From Adineta steineri (lineage: Eukaryota; Rotifera; Eurotatoria; Adinetida; Adinetidae), in assembly GCA_905250115.1 (NCBI GenBank), contig CAJNOI010000039.1:248001-312000 (forward strand): a DNA stretch of 64,000 nt. Direction: 5' to 3'. Shown piece by piece: positions 1 through 10,284 of the stretch (position 1 is its first letter; each line of letters opens with the position of its first letter). Position numbers and translations under genes: made by a program. The notes beneath the pieces are model-generated. The model made no database searches. It was not told the DNA's origin and worked only from the letters and a program-made list of their open reading frames with translations.

Positions 1-1
1 A

Positions 2-346
2 CAAATAAATTTAGCTCCAAGTACATTACAATTTGCTAAAGCTTATTTAACATTTTCACGTGATTTATTTAAAATTCATTATTCATTAATTAATCAAACA
101 ATTGTTGAAGCACTTGTAGAATTAATTAAATTACATTTAAAATATTATGAACGTGCATTACAAAAATTACAGAACACGAATGAAAAACAATCGAAAATTT
201 TTATTATGAAAAATGTTGAATTTTCTTTAAATCATCTTTTTCATTATGTAGATACACTTTATAGACCAAAAATAGGACATTCTGTCAAATATTTTACAAA
301 AGTTTATGAAAAAATGTCGAAATTGAAAGAAATGGCTGCTCTATAG
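2..346 (+). CDS. C-terminal exon of an unidentified protein (5' truncated)
   Basis: An open frame enters from the left edge and ends at TAG 344-346, giving 114 residues. It is helical-looking and Leu/Lys-rich, with no zinc ligands, signal peptide or membrane segment (for example KLHLKYYERALQKL and ending KMSKLKEMAAL). Codon use is typical of the other genes in the window. The all-helical character would suit the C-terminus of a tethering or coiled-coil scaffold subunit, but I do not recognise the family and make no functional call. The upstream exons lie outside the window. Confidence 0.6.
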   Translation, partial: QINLAPSTLQFAKAYLTFSRDLFKIHYSLINQTIVEALVELIKLHLKYYERALQKLQNTNEKQSKIFIMKNVEFSLNHLFHYVDTLYRPKIGHSVKYFTKVYEKMSKLKEMAAL

Positions 347-1274
347 AAATGATATTTATCTTCCGCGTTTTTTTTATTGTATTTGTTTAAATAAAGCAAT
401 AAATATTCATTCATTCCATGTTTAACAATTCTAAAAGGAATTTCTATACAATAGTCTTATTAATATCAATCTGATTTTTGAATAAAAGGCACTTCAATTC
501 ATACAAATATATATACATGCAACATCAATTTAAAAACCCGAAGACTCACAGATCCACATCCTCAAAAAAACAGATACTATTTACTATGTATGTGTTTGAA
601 GACCTTCAATTCTAGAGAACTCATCATATGATAACGTAGACGCTGAGACTTGCCGGTGTAAAGTTGACAGTTTGGCGTGAGACAGAAAATAGTATTTTGG
701 TTGCAACGAGGAACAGGATTATGGTCAAGATATTGGATTGATGAACATGATGACTACAAATAAGTGAAAACTTTTATGCTATTACGATTAACGAAAGGAC
801 TCGTTTTTTGAATATCCGAAAAACCCTCAGGTTTCAGAAAAAAGGACCCTATTTTTGCGTCGAAATTCAGTTTGAAGTAAAAAAAGATCATAGATTCATT
901 AGACCATATGCTGGTGACAAATCGATATATATACATCATACTTTTTTAATTTTTTATTCATTACACGAGGGCTATTTCAATACCAACACTTCAATTTCGT
1001 ATAAGTTACATTTTTTCTAGGTCGTTTTATACCACGACCGTTATTTAACGTAATATTTTCTTCCTTTTTTAATACAGGAAATACTAATAAAGAATTAGAA
1101 ACGTAAATATATCTGACAGAGTCATTTATAAACATACATATGTATGCGTATTATCTTATTAGTAGTCGTTGTTCTTTGCATTTTTATTATATAGAGAGTT
1201 GTTCTCTGTACGCGCGCGTGAGGCACTAGAAAACGGAATTAATTCAAACACAACTGAGCAAAATATTATTTTAT
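347..1274. other. Intergenic, no gene seen
   Basis: AT-rich spacer between the convergent ends of the partial left gene and the minus-strand ART-TPR gene. Open frames of 60-76 codons here overlap on both strands and resemble no protein. No RNA gene or clear repeat was seen. Confidence 0.5.
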
Positions 1275-3914
1275 TTATCGAATATTTTTTATATTTTTTT
1301 GTACCATTTCAATATTCTGTTTCACGCATTTTATATGGGGATGATCTGACGGAAGAGTATTTTGCCAAATTTCAAATGCTTTTTCCAAATACCAAATAGC
1401 CATTTCATAATCACCTTGACCGCAATGAACACCACCGATGTTGTTGTATGAAGTAGCCAATGAAGGATGATTTGAAGGAAGAGTCTTTTGAAATATTTCA
1501 AGTGCTTTTTCGTGAGATGAAAGTGCTTTCGAGTACTCTTCCATGCTGTAGTATACACTACCGATGTTGCTGTATGCACTAGCCAAATGGGGATGATTTG
1601 AAGGAAGACTTTTTTGCCAAATATCAAGTACTTTTTCGTAAAATGAAAGTGCTTTCGAGCACTCACCCATCTTGTTATACGTCGAACCAATGTTGTTGTA
1701 TAAAGTACCCAACTCAGGATGATTTAAAGGAAGAGCTTTTTGTTGAATTTCAAGTGCTTTTTCGTAAAACGAAAGTGCTTTCAAGTACTTTTCTAGACTG
1801 TCATATACTAAACCGATGGCGCCGTATGAGATAGCCAAATGAGGATGATTTGAAGGAAGAGTTTTTTGCCAAATATCAAGTGCTTTTTCGTAAAATGAAA
1901 GTGCTTTGGAATACTGTCCCATGTTGTCATACACCAAACCAATGTTGTTGTATGTAGTAGCCAAATCAGGATGATTTGAAGGAAGAGCTTTTTGTCGAAT
2001 TTCAATTGCTTTTTCGTAAAATGAAATTGCTTTCGAGTACTCTCCCATCTTGTCATACACACTACCGATGATGCCGTATGAAGCAGCCAATAGAGGATGG
2101 TTTGAAGGAAGAGTTTTTTGTTGGATTTCAANNNNNNNNNNAGCCAATAGAGGATGGTTTGAAGGAAGAGTTTTTTGTTGGATTTCAAAAGCTTTTTCGT
2201 AAAATGAAAGTGCTTTAGAATACTCTCCCACGTTGTGGTACATACTACCGATGTTGTTGTATAAACTAGCCAAATAAAAATGATTTGAAGGAAGAGCCTT
2301 TTGCCAAATGTCAAGTGCTTTTTCGTAAAATGAAAGTGCTTTCGGGTACTCTCCCATGTGGTTATACACATTGCCAATGCTGTTGTATGGACTACCCAAA
2401 TCAGAATGATTTGAAGAAAGAGTTTTTTGCATTTCAAGCGTTTTTTCGAAGTACCAAATTGCCTTTTTATAATCACCTTGATCCAAATGAACACCTCCAA
2501 GCTGATGATAATAAAGCGCTTTTTCATCCTCGTCAGAAGTCTGTTTGAGTAATACATTGTAAAGTTCTTCAGCTTTATGAAACTGACCGATTTGAAGCAA
2601 TAAATTACCCAATCTTTGCCATCCAGTATCACCACCAGCTTCTTGTCGTATCCAATCAGTAAGTGATCGTAGTTGTTGGTCATCATCCGACGTTAATTGT
2701 AATTCAACTTGATAAAGTTGATTCTCATTACGAATTGGTTTAATTGCAATCACTCGAAAGATCGTATGCATTGAAAAGAGAATTTCGTCTTCTTCCTTAA
2801 AATAACCCACCCCTTTGATGGAGGCAAATGGCGCCAATTTAATACAAGGATCAATAGACATTACGAAGAGGATGCCCACCTTGTTTAGTTCTGTTGAAGC
2901 ACATTCAGCAAATTCGAGAGATACATGTTTATCTTTACTCGTTGACAAGAAATTGTTAAATGATATTAAGCCACCTTGTGTTTTCTGAAGTTTTTCGAAA
3001 TCGGATTTTATAAGACCCTGTCCGCGATAGACTACAAAAGGTTGTTTACCATAAGTACTGATCTGCTGTTCATACAGCTGTTGAATTTGTTTATGTAAAT
3101 CACGTAGGAAAAATCCCATAGTAATAATTATATCAGCGTCCAGTGTTCGAAGACCACAATTGAGCACAGAATAGATATTGGATGGGAAAGTATACCACCA
3201 AATAGCTAATTGAGCATGGTATTCTTTTTCAAATTGGTCAATAATTTTTCCCGACACGTAGTCATTCTGTCGACAATAAGTAATAAAGTCTTTAATAGCT
3301 TGTTTATTGTATTCCATATTAAGTAGAGTTTCCTTGAGTAGCTGGGAATACATAAATGTCGGCTCTAACTGATTTAAATTATTAATTGAAGCTATTTCAT
3401 TTACTGTGATAAAACTCATAGCAATCGAATTTTGATTGCGCTTCTTAACACCTGATTGTAAGGCTTTACATAAGTCATCGATGTTGGTATCAACGCTCCT
3501 GATTTTTTGCCAATTTTTTGTGCATTCTTTCTGTAAGGATTCATTGCTACTGAAAATATAAACGCTATCCAACTGAGGAATATCATTGATGAGGGGCATT
3601 ATTTGTTGTGGCAAAGTATTCTTGATAATGAGAAAAGACTTGATGTCTTCTTGAGCATCTGTAAGAAAGTCGATGCATGCATCCCGTTGCTTAAAGACAT
3701 TGAAAGTACCAGTAATATTTTGTATTTGCTTTAATGTATTTTCATAATCATTGTTTGTTTGGTCCATGCTCTCATCTAACCAGAGGAGTGAATAATTCTG
3801 AACCATACGCCGCCCTGGTTGAATAACATCAGATGATATTGTTGTTGTATCATTGTTATTCATAAACGGATTTGATGATGAAGAAGCTTTTTGATTTGTT
3901 CCTGATCCATTCAT
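1275..3914 (-). CDS. ADP-ribosyltransferase with N-terminal receiver-like region and about 10 kinesin-light-chain TPRs
   Basis: Single-exon gene of about 879 residues from the ATG at 3914. The frame stays open upstream through a nine-Gln CAA run (3954-3980) but has no earlier ATG before a stop. Residues ~35-165 form an alpha/beta region with a WLDES motif, of the kind that precedes the ART domain in many bdelloid proteins. The mono-ADP-ribosyltransferase domain (~170-410) shows the R-S-E signature: R297 in VYRGQ, STS at 324-326 in FLSTSKD, and E375-D-E377 in FKEEDEILF. Residues ~425-865 are about ten 42-residue TPRs of kinesin-light-chain type (GEYSKALSFYEKAL...LPSNHP). No signal peptide, so it is probably cytosolic. 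It would transfer ADP-ribose from NAD+ to a protein chosen by the TPR scaffold; the target is unknown. A 10-N gap with flanking duplication (2085-2188) makes the TPR number uncertain by a partial unit. Confidence 0.88.
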   Translation of the reverse strand: MNGSGTNQKASSSSNPFMNNNDTTTISSDVIQPGRRMVQNYSLLWLDESMDQTNNDYENTLKQIQNITGTFNVFKQRDACIDFLTDAQEDIKSFLIIKNTLPQQIMPLINDIPQLDSVYIFSSNESLQKECTKNWQKIRSVDTNIDDLCKALQSGVKKRNQNSIAMSFITVNEIASINNLNQLEPTFMYSQLLKETLLNMEYNKQAIKDFITYCRQNDYVSGKIIDQFEKEYHAQLAIWWYTFPSNIYSVLNCGLRTLDADIIITMGFFLRDLHKQIQQLYEQQISTYGKQPFVVYRGQGLIKSDFEKLQKTQGGLISFNNFLSTSKDKHVSLEFAECASTELNKVGILFVMSIDPCIKLAPFASIKGVGYFKEEDEILFSMHTIFRVIAIKPIRNENQLYQVELQLTSDDDQQLRSLTDWIRQEAGGDTGWQRLGNLLLQIGQFHKAEELYNVLLKQTSDEDEKALYYHQLGGVHLDQGDYKKAIWYFEKTLEMQKTLSSNHSDLGSPYNSIGNVYNHMGEYPKALSFYEKALDIWQKALPSNHFYLASLYNNIGSMYHNVGEYSKALSFYEKAFEIQQKTLPSNHPLLAXXXXEIQQKTLPSNHPLLAASYGIIGSVYDKMGEYSKAISFYEKAIEIRQKALPSNHPDLATTYNNIGLVYDNMGQYSKALSFYEKALDIWQKTLPSNHPHLAISYGAIGLVYDSLEKYLKALSFYEKALEIQQKALPLNHPELGTLYNNIGSTYNKMGECSKALSFYEKVLDIWQKSLPSNHPHLASAYSNIGSVYYSMEEYSKALSSHEKALEIFQKTLPSNHPSLATSYNNIGGVHCGQGDYEMAIWYLEKAFEIWQNTLPSDHPHIKCVKQNIEMVQKNIKNIR
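2085..2188. other. 10-N assembly gap flanked by exact 47-bp direct duplicates
   Basis: Positions 2132-2141 are N. The 47 bases before (2085-2131) and after (2142-2188) are identical and encode the same TPR end, EIQQKTLPSNHPLLA, twice. This is typical of two contig ends that overlap but were scaffolded with a minimum-size gap. The true gene probably has one copy, or a collapsed set of near-identical repeats. The inserted 57 nt keep the reading frame. Confidence 0.85.
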
Positions 3915-5139
3915 TATGTCCGTATTATAATTTGAATATAAGCTTGTCAATAGTTGTTGTTGTTGTTGTTGTTGTTGTTGCCCAAATGGTAAGAAAGCCC
4001 ACCGTTCTTATTGATAATGGCAATGACGTATGTTTTGTTTTTTCAGTATGCAAAATGTGTGTATTTTTTTGTCAAGATTTTGAGAGAAACTTTAACTATA
4101 GTTACCCTTTAAAAGACTGCTGTAAAGAGTAAGAGACAGAACAAGACAAATAACTTTCTTAACGACATTCGCGACAAAACAAACAAATCAGAAGCTAACG
4201 AAATGATTTCGTTTTACAGTTATTCTTTCCAACTTTCTTTTTACTTCATCTGCGCAGTTACTCCAGTATAACAACGCGCGTGCAGCACTTTGTTATTTAA
4301 ACGAGAGAGAAAAGGAAGTACGATTTATTCAGCAAACGTTGCTTCTCTTCATCATACATCGTTTTGTTGTTAAATGACTGCAAGAAATTTATTAGAACAA
4401 AACAAAGAACTAAAAAAAAATTTTTTCTCTTTCGATCGAATTCTATTTATAGTCGAAAAGAATACATGTAAATTATTCTTATATAAGACACTCAAAGATA
4501 AATCGACACATATTTTCTTATCTGTTTTTCTTTTTCCTTCATTCAACAAAAAAATACTTTGAGATAAATAACGATAAAAAAACATTTAATTGAAAAATAT
4601 ATAACTCTAGTAATGAACAGTAATTCGAATCAATAAGATTAAATCAAAAAGAGAAACGAATATTCTTCAATTCTGTTGATGAAACGATAGGATAAGAGTA
4701 TTGATACCGTTGATTCGTGGTTAAATTCAAAAAATACAATATTGGGAAAGAATATAACTGAATAATTCTTAGATTAAAACAAAAAAGATTTTAATAATAT
4801 GGTTCAAGATATGTGTAATTACGAGTTTTATTGACTAAATTATCAAGGTTGAGTTTGTATTTTTTTCTCTCGACTTCGAAAAAGTAAGAAAAATAAGAGA
4901 TATGGAAGAGGTGTGTGTTGGTAGTGCCTTATTTACATATTCAGTTACACAATTTAACTAGCAAACTTTATTCTGATAAGCGTTTCTCGTTCTCACATGC
5001 GTTATATAACATGATGACGCACAATCGATATATTTATATAAAAATTGTTATCAGTGAAAATGCAATCTTTTTTCTATTCTCAAGAAACTTCAAGATATAA
5101 AAGGTGTGTCCATCTGAATAATGAATTCATTGAGTAAAA
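3915..5139. promoter_or_regulatory. Divergent intergenic region between ART-TPR (-) and the sulfoxide-synthase gene (+)
   Basis: About 1.2 kb lies between two outward-facing starts and so must hold both promoters. A (GTT)n tract at 3954-3980 is the coding-strand CAA repeat upstream of the ART-TPR ATG. No clear TATA box can be tied to either start. Short open frames on both strands here look spurious. Confidence 0.4.
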
Positions 5140-6603
5140 ATGAATGTTATTGAATCACTACCAAACAATCATTATCAATCGATGATTGATGAAAAAATGC
5201 AATCCGATGTCACCTATTGGATCAATAAGTTCCATCAGTTATGGAGTAGAAGTGATCAACTTTTCTCACTTCTTCGTTCACCAGATGATTATTATAAACA
5301 GCCAATAAAACTTCGATTACCATTACTATTTTATCTCGGTCATTTACCATGCTTCAGCTGGGTGCAGTTTCGTCATCTAAATGGCATTAATGATATTATT
5401 GATAATACCTATGATGGTCTATTTGTACGTGGAGTTGATCCAGATGTGCAGACAGGTGTTGTCGAACACAACCATTCTAGTCGTTTCTCAACAGACATCA
5501 AAGACGAAGAAAACTATTGGCGTTCATTTACTGTACAAAGTGTGATCGAATACAAGCAAAAGGTTCGAGAACAAATTCTTCGTATCTTGAAGAATGGCAA
5601 TCTTGATCTGAATAATTTAGATACATTGAATATGCTTAATGTTGCCACGGAACATGAAATGTTACATCAAGAAACATTGATGTATTTATTTGTTCAATTG
5701 CCGATAGAAAGTCTTCGAATGGATATAATCATTGAAATCGATCTTCGCCAGACTTCGGTTGTTTCTTCATTGCCAGAAAACAGATGGGTGACATTACCGG
5801 GAGGGCAAACTTCGTTAGGTAAGCCGTACAATGACCAGCCATTGACATTTTCGTTTGGTTGGGACAACGAATTTCCACGTGAATCGTGCTATGTATCTTC
5901 TTTTCAAATTCAATCGCATCCTGTTCGTAACGGAGACTTTCTTCAATTTATACTCGATGACGGTTATAGTACTAGTGATTGGTGGGATGAATCAGTATTT
6001 GAATGGATTAAAACATCTGACATACATCATCCAATGACTTGGACTAGAAAGGACAATTCCTACCGAGTAAATTTTGTATTGCAACGAGATATTCCCTTAG
6101 AGTTTGTACTCGATCATCCAGTACTACTAAGTCAAGTCGAAGCAAAAGCCTACTGTCGATGGATGTCAAAGAAAACTGAAGAAACAATTGAATTACCTAC
6201 CGAATCTGAATGGATCTATGCAATGTGGGATTGGTCAGAATGTATACGTGATAGGCTGTTGAGTAGCGATTGTAATGTTAACTTTCGTCATCTTCACACG
6301 ATACCAGTAAAATCAACGACTAACAATGAATTGCAATGGCAAGGATCTGCATTTGAATGGACATCAAGTGTCTTTCGACCTTTTTCTGGTTATCGAGGTG
6401 CCCTCCCAACATATCTTGAATATTCAGCTGATTTCTTCGATAATCGTCATTTTGTACTACTAGGTGGTTCATACGTTACTGACTCAACATTGATCCGAAG
6501 ATCATTTCGTAATTGGTATCAAGATACATATCAATATGTGTTCGCTACATTTCGATGCGTTAAACATATTAGTCATACTGATGATCCACTGACTGAGTCT
6601 TAA
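5140..6603 (+). CDS. EgtB/OvoA-type non-heme iron sulfoxide synthase-like protein (DinB_2 + FGE-sulfatase domains)
   Basis: Intronless, 487 residues, complete from ATG 5140 to TAA 6601-6603. Residues ~20-195 are a DinB_2-like four-helix domain with the family's iron-binding pattern: H68 in LGHLPCFSW and HX3HXE as H172, H176 and E178 in EHEMLHQETL. The VRGVDPDVQTG...HNHS segment (97-112) is characteristic of this family. Residues ~215-480 are a formylglycine-generating-enzyme-like (C-type lectin fold) domain with LPTESEW, FEWTSSVF, LLGGSYVT and RRSFRNWY...ATFRCV. Known relatives join cysteine or gamma-glutamylcysteine to histidine or hercynine as a sulfoxide, the first step of ovothiol or ergothioneine synthesis. 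The C-terminal SAM methyltransferase domain of animal OvoA is absent, so the layout is closer to stand-alone bacterial EgtB. The lack of introns among intron-rich neighbours fits acquisition from bacteria or fungi or retroposition. The substrate cannot be read from the sequence. Confidence 0.85.
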   Translation: MNVIESLPNNHYQSMIDEKMQSDVTYWINKFHQLWSRSDQLFSLLRSPDDYYKQPIKLRLPLLFYLGHLPCFSWVQFRHLNGINDIIDNTYDGLFVRGVDPDVQTGVVEHNHSSRFSTDIKDEENYWRSFTVQSVIEYKQKVREQILRILKNGNLDLNNLDTLNMLNVATEHEMLHQETLMYLFVQLPIESLRMDIIIEIDLRQTSVVSSLPENRWVTLPGGQTSLGKPYNDQPLTFSFGWDNEFPRESCYVSSFQIQSHPVRNGDFLQFILDDGYSTSDWWDESVFEWIKTSDIHHPMTWTRKDNSYRVNFVLQRDIPLEFVLDHPVLLSQVEAKAYCRWMSKKTEETIELPTESEWIYAMWDWSECIRDRLLSSDCNVNFRHLHTIPVKSTTNNELQWQGSAFEWTSSVFRPFSGYRGALPTYLEYSADFFDNRHFVLLGGSYVTDSTLIRRSFRNWYQDTYQYVFATFRCVKHISHTDDPLTES

Positions 6604-6661
6604 GGATGTGAGTGAAAGTTAAATATGAATATTCTATCAAAATATTTCGTTTTTATTATCT

Positions 6662-7368
6662 TGAAAGATCGGAAAACAAAAGATATCACTCCGATCCCAA
6701 TATTTTCAGATTTTCAATAATTGAGATGATTGCGATACAAAATGATAACTTTTATTTATCGAAGGAAGTATGTAAAAAGCAACTCGTGAAGAACTACAAA
6801 AATGCTTTCCTTCACATCCCATAAAAAAATATATATACAACAAAAATAATACACGCATATTATTGCAAGCTTGAGAAAAAAAAGAGATTTTATATCTGTT
6901 GATCTTCAGGCAATGGAGAATTGTCGTTTGTTGTTGAGTTTAAACGTTCAGATCGTACTTCAAATTTCAGATCAACATCATTTTTTGTTTCATTATTATT
7001 ATCTGGATCATCGAGCATTGTATAATTTGACATTAATGATTCTTTTACAAATTTTTCATTACAAAAATCACACAGCCGATGTTGAGTACTAAAATAGAGA
7101 AAAGTTTTATTATTTTTTTCTCTTCGACGAAAACAAAATTAGTATAAACGTACTTTGGTGTTGAACCTGGCTGCCAATGATTTGAACAATAATAACAAAA
7201 TATCTTTTGACAATGACGACAACGATACTAAAGGAAAGAATTTATTTAATAAAAATAAATTCTAAAATTTTTTTATAGATATACTTTTTTCAAAGTCCAT
7301 CCAAATGTTGTTTCACATTTTGTACATTTTAAAACATCTTCTTCATGTATCCATTGTCTGGATTGAGG
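6662..7368 (-). pseudogene. Truncated duplicate of the RUFY-like gene 3' end
   Basis: About 700 bp that nearly match 16879-17582, including introns. The copy holds the last exon (tail, stop near 6897), the CRHC/CYYC exon and most of the exon carrying the first CxxC, then breaks at ~7368 inside the motif that reads WVHEEDV in the intact gene. There is no upstream RUN or coiled-coil part. Both copies keep splice sites and differ at only a few positions apart from a diverged patch near the outer edge, so the duplication is recent or maintained by conversion. No promoter or start codon is attached, so this is a non-functional fragment. Confidence 0.85.
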
Positions 7369-8230
7369 ATCTGGGTGTAATGAAGATACCCTCATCAGCA
7401 CCCTCATATATATCCGTCTCCTCCATTGTTTTGAAAGTTGATGATAAATATCGAATTATATTTGTTTCATCATATTTCTCGTCTTTCATAATGAGTATTT
7501 GTTTAATTTGATAATTTTGTAATAAATCATTTTTAAATAATTGAATACATTCTAAATTATCAATCGCACGTACTTCTACTTATTTTCTTTTGAAAAGATT
7601 TAAAACTGCTTCATCATTATAGGTTGTATATAAACTAACAACAATAAAGCCATACATATAATAACCTTGTTCAACAAATAAATATTTAGATCGATTGCAA
7701 GATGTAATAACTACATTAGATTGCATTGATATAACTTTTCTTGTTTTTCATAAATATGAAATCAATATATGGACTTTTTTCAAATACTTTCGAATAAGAG
7801 AACCATTCTATTGATTTATTCTTATTTGATAAACAAAGATAACCAATACATGAATCGTCATCTGATACAGAACAATCTTCGCGCTGGACATAACCAAGTG
7901 TTCTTACATTATAAGACCTTTTTTAATAATATGAATAAAGATCACCATCTTTGTGGAATGTACATCGACGTATTGCATCATTATACAATCTTTGAATACA
8001 TTATTTATAAGAAGATATAGGTTTACAGGAGAATGTGACTGTAAATATAAAATCCATATACACGCCCGCATCCTGTAGTAGTCTGATGACCGTTATATTT
8101 AGAGTTTGGTTTTCGATATATCATCATAGTGGCCACATACTTTCAGTTCTGATGGGTGTATATTATATCATTCAGATACATTCATTATGTGATGAAACTC
8201 ATTTTAAACGAATCTGAAAGATTTATAGAC
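7369..8230 (-). pseudogene. Decayed coding remnant fused to the RUFY duplicate
   Basis: Read on the minus strand, 7369-7760 gives long protein-like stretches (for example YLFVEQGYYMYGFIVVSLYT and DNLECIQLFKNDLL) interrupted by an in-frame TAA near 7580. Farther upstream (7760-8030) further stretches such as RTLGYVQREDCSVSDDDSCI continue with frame breaks. Codon use is like the local genes, but no intact frame or family is recognisable. It abuts the truncated RUFY copy, so the junction at ~7368 is a rearrangement breakpoint. Confidence 0.5.
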
Positions 8231-8395
8231 GAGAATATAATAAAATATCCCAGATCTTCTACTAAAAGAGGATTGTCTCATTAAAAAATACTTTGCCTGA
8301 AATAAAAAAAATTCCACGAAAATGATTCAACACATTCATAAACCTGTAACATGATTATCCTTATATAGTGAAACTACTCATCAAGCAAGTACGAC

Positions 8396-8552
8396 TTGCC
8401 AGCATAAGTACTCACATTATCAAATGAGTACTCGTGAAAATTCACGAGTATTCTTACCGATTGTGTACTCATAGTCGTACTGATTCAGTTGTTGCTGATT
8501 TAACTTTACTCGCAAGTAGTGGTATGAGTACTCACTCGAGTATTCATATATT
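8396..8552. repeat. GAGTACTC-type short repeat cluster, copy 1
   Basis: About 150 bp dense in the palindrome-like words TGAGTACTC, GAGTACTCG and ACGAGTATTC in both orientations. The same vocabulary recurs at 10030-10284. Between the clusters the sequence is unremarkable. Confidence 0.55.
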
Positions 8553-10029
8553 TTTTTGAAAAATAACTCAATAAAACAGTTATGCATTTTCAAAGATGAA
8601 ATATAAAAAAATAAAATAATATGAAAATAAAGTTTGCACAATTTAATTAGATATGAAAACGTATTTTATTTGTTCCTTTTTTGTGCAGTATTATTAGACG
8701 ACAAAGCGACCATATTGTTTCCAGGAGAGGAAAAAGAACATACACAATTGGATGTTAATAGCCATGTGTTTCTTCTTTTTCTTCAAATAAATGTTTGTAT
8801 TCTATAGAAGAAATTGAAGTTGTTTTCCATGTGCTTAGATATTTTTTCGAAAGAACTGTTTTGTTCAATAAGATTATTCGTCATTATTCGTTAAGTAAAA
8901 ATAAAAAAAAGCAACGTGACTTGTGTTTATGTATATAGAAGATATCCAATAGCAATATATGTTGAGATAGACAAGTCTTGTATCGAAATAATGTCATTCT
9001 TTTTTTTCTCAATTATCATTCTGGCCAGTATCATTTACTTATAATCACATGTTTAATGCTTTTATCTAGCCTTTGATTTGTTTTTAGATGTTTAATAAAC
9101 AATCTTAGAACTTTAATTAGAAATTTCGATTAAACGCACCAGTTGTAAGTAAAATTTAATAAACACATCCGTTTCATATAGAAACTTTATTTTTTCTATT
9201 AACTAGACATTAATAAATCAAACATATTCAGTTGAATTTACTAATTAAGTTTATACAAAAACCGAAGTAAGTTTTCGCCTCTTATATATATATATATACA
9301 TCCATATCCAATTTATATTGCAATTTTAGGAAAATATTAGTATAAATCTTAATCAAATTAAATCTACATTAATATGTCTAACAATGATAATGAGAGAATT
9401 GATGAAAAAAAGTGGTCATATTGGTGATGAATTATAGTTGAGAAAATACGAAAATTTATTTAAAGGTCAGTATACAACTTTTAAGTTTTCCACTACAAAG
9501 TTCATTAAAACTTGTTGTTTTAGAATTTATACAAATGAAATAAAATAAAAGCCACAAAAAGAAAACAGTTTATGTAGAACTATTAATAATATCAACAAAT
9601 CTAACACCACAACTTGTACAAATATCAACGATCCCGAGCGAACAAGGCATAACAACGTCAACGAGCACTACTAAAAAAGAAACAACAACGCCAATACCAT
9701 CAGAACCAACTCAATCATGTAAATGGACACTATACAACTCTTTTATAATTTTGTATTTTTTGCTATAATTATATTAAGCAAACTAGTTATATTGAAGCAG
9801 GGATGATTTAATCTTTTATATAATTAGAGAAGATTTTTTTATGTATCGTTTTATTTTTTTACTCTCTTTTCGTCTTGTTTTCATATTGAATATTGTATCA
9901 TATTTTATTTTGTTTCTGTTACTTATGTTCTTTTTTATGTTCACCTTGTTACTGTTACACGATCAAAAACTAGATTATAGCAATAAATTAAAAACTAATA
10001 CAAATACTGCCGAATATGAAATATACCAA
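8553..10029. other. Intergenic, no supported gene
   Basis: AT-rich spacer between the two GAGTACTC clusters. A 72-codon frame at 9841-10059 is hydrophobic (FIFLLSFRLVFILN) but has no splice partners or family resemblance and runs into the second repeat cluster. I do not call it a gene. Confidence 0.4.
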
Positions 10030-10284
10030 TCGAGTACTCGTAAAATTAGAAACGAGTAGTTCCTCATAGTACTTAAATACTCGGTAGTTTAACATAAGTA
10101 CTCCCTAGTAGTACTCGAACACTTAATGTGTATAACAGATACAACATATGAGTACTCAAACATCATAAATACTCATGAGTTCTCGTGACATTTTCTAGCA
10201 TGAGTACTTGTTTAGTACTCCGGTATGAGTTCTTTCACTATAGGGTATTCATATGTGCCGAAAGATAATCGATCAAGTATTCGA
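10030..10284. repeat. GAGTACTC-type short repeat cluster, copy 2
   Basis: About 255 bp containing many CGAGTACTCG, ATGAGTACTC, TAGTACTCG and degenerate forms in both orientations. It shares its vocabulary with the cluster at 8396-8552. No coding capacity. It could be a decayed transposon end, a foldback element or a protein-binding array. Confidence 0.55.

Noticed and set aside
1331-2686. Long minus-strand frames of 119 and 292 codons and plus-strand frames of 78-87 codons within the ART-TPR gene
   Set aside because: They are repeat-period shadows of the TPR coding frame (42-residue repeats stay open in more than one frame).
6871-7092. Plus-strand frame of 73 codons repeated almost unchanged at 17088-17309
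   Set aside because: It is the antisense of the RUFY last exon in both copies, so its conservation reflects the duplication, not a plus-strand gene.
9841-10059. 72-codon hydrophobic frame
   Set aside because: T-rich DNA gives Phe/Leu runs; its 3' end lies in the GAGTACTC repeat cluster.
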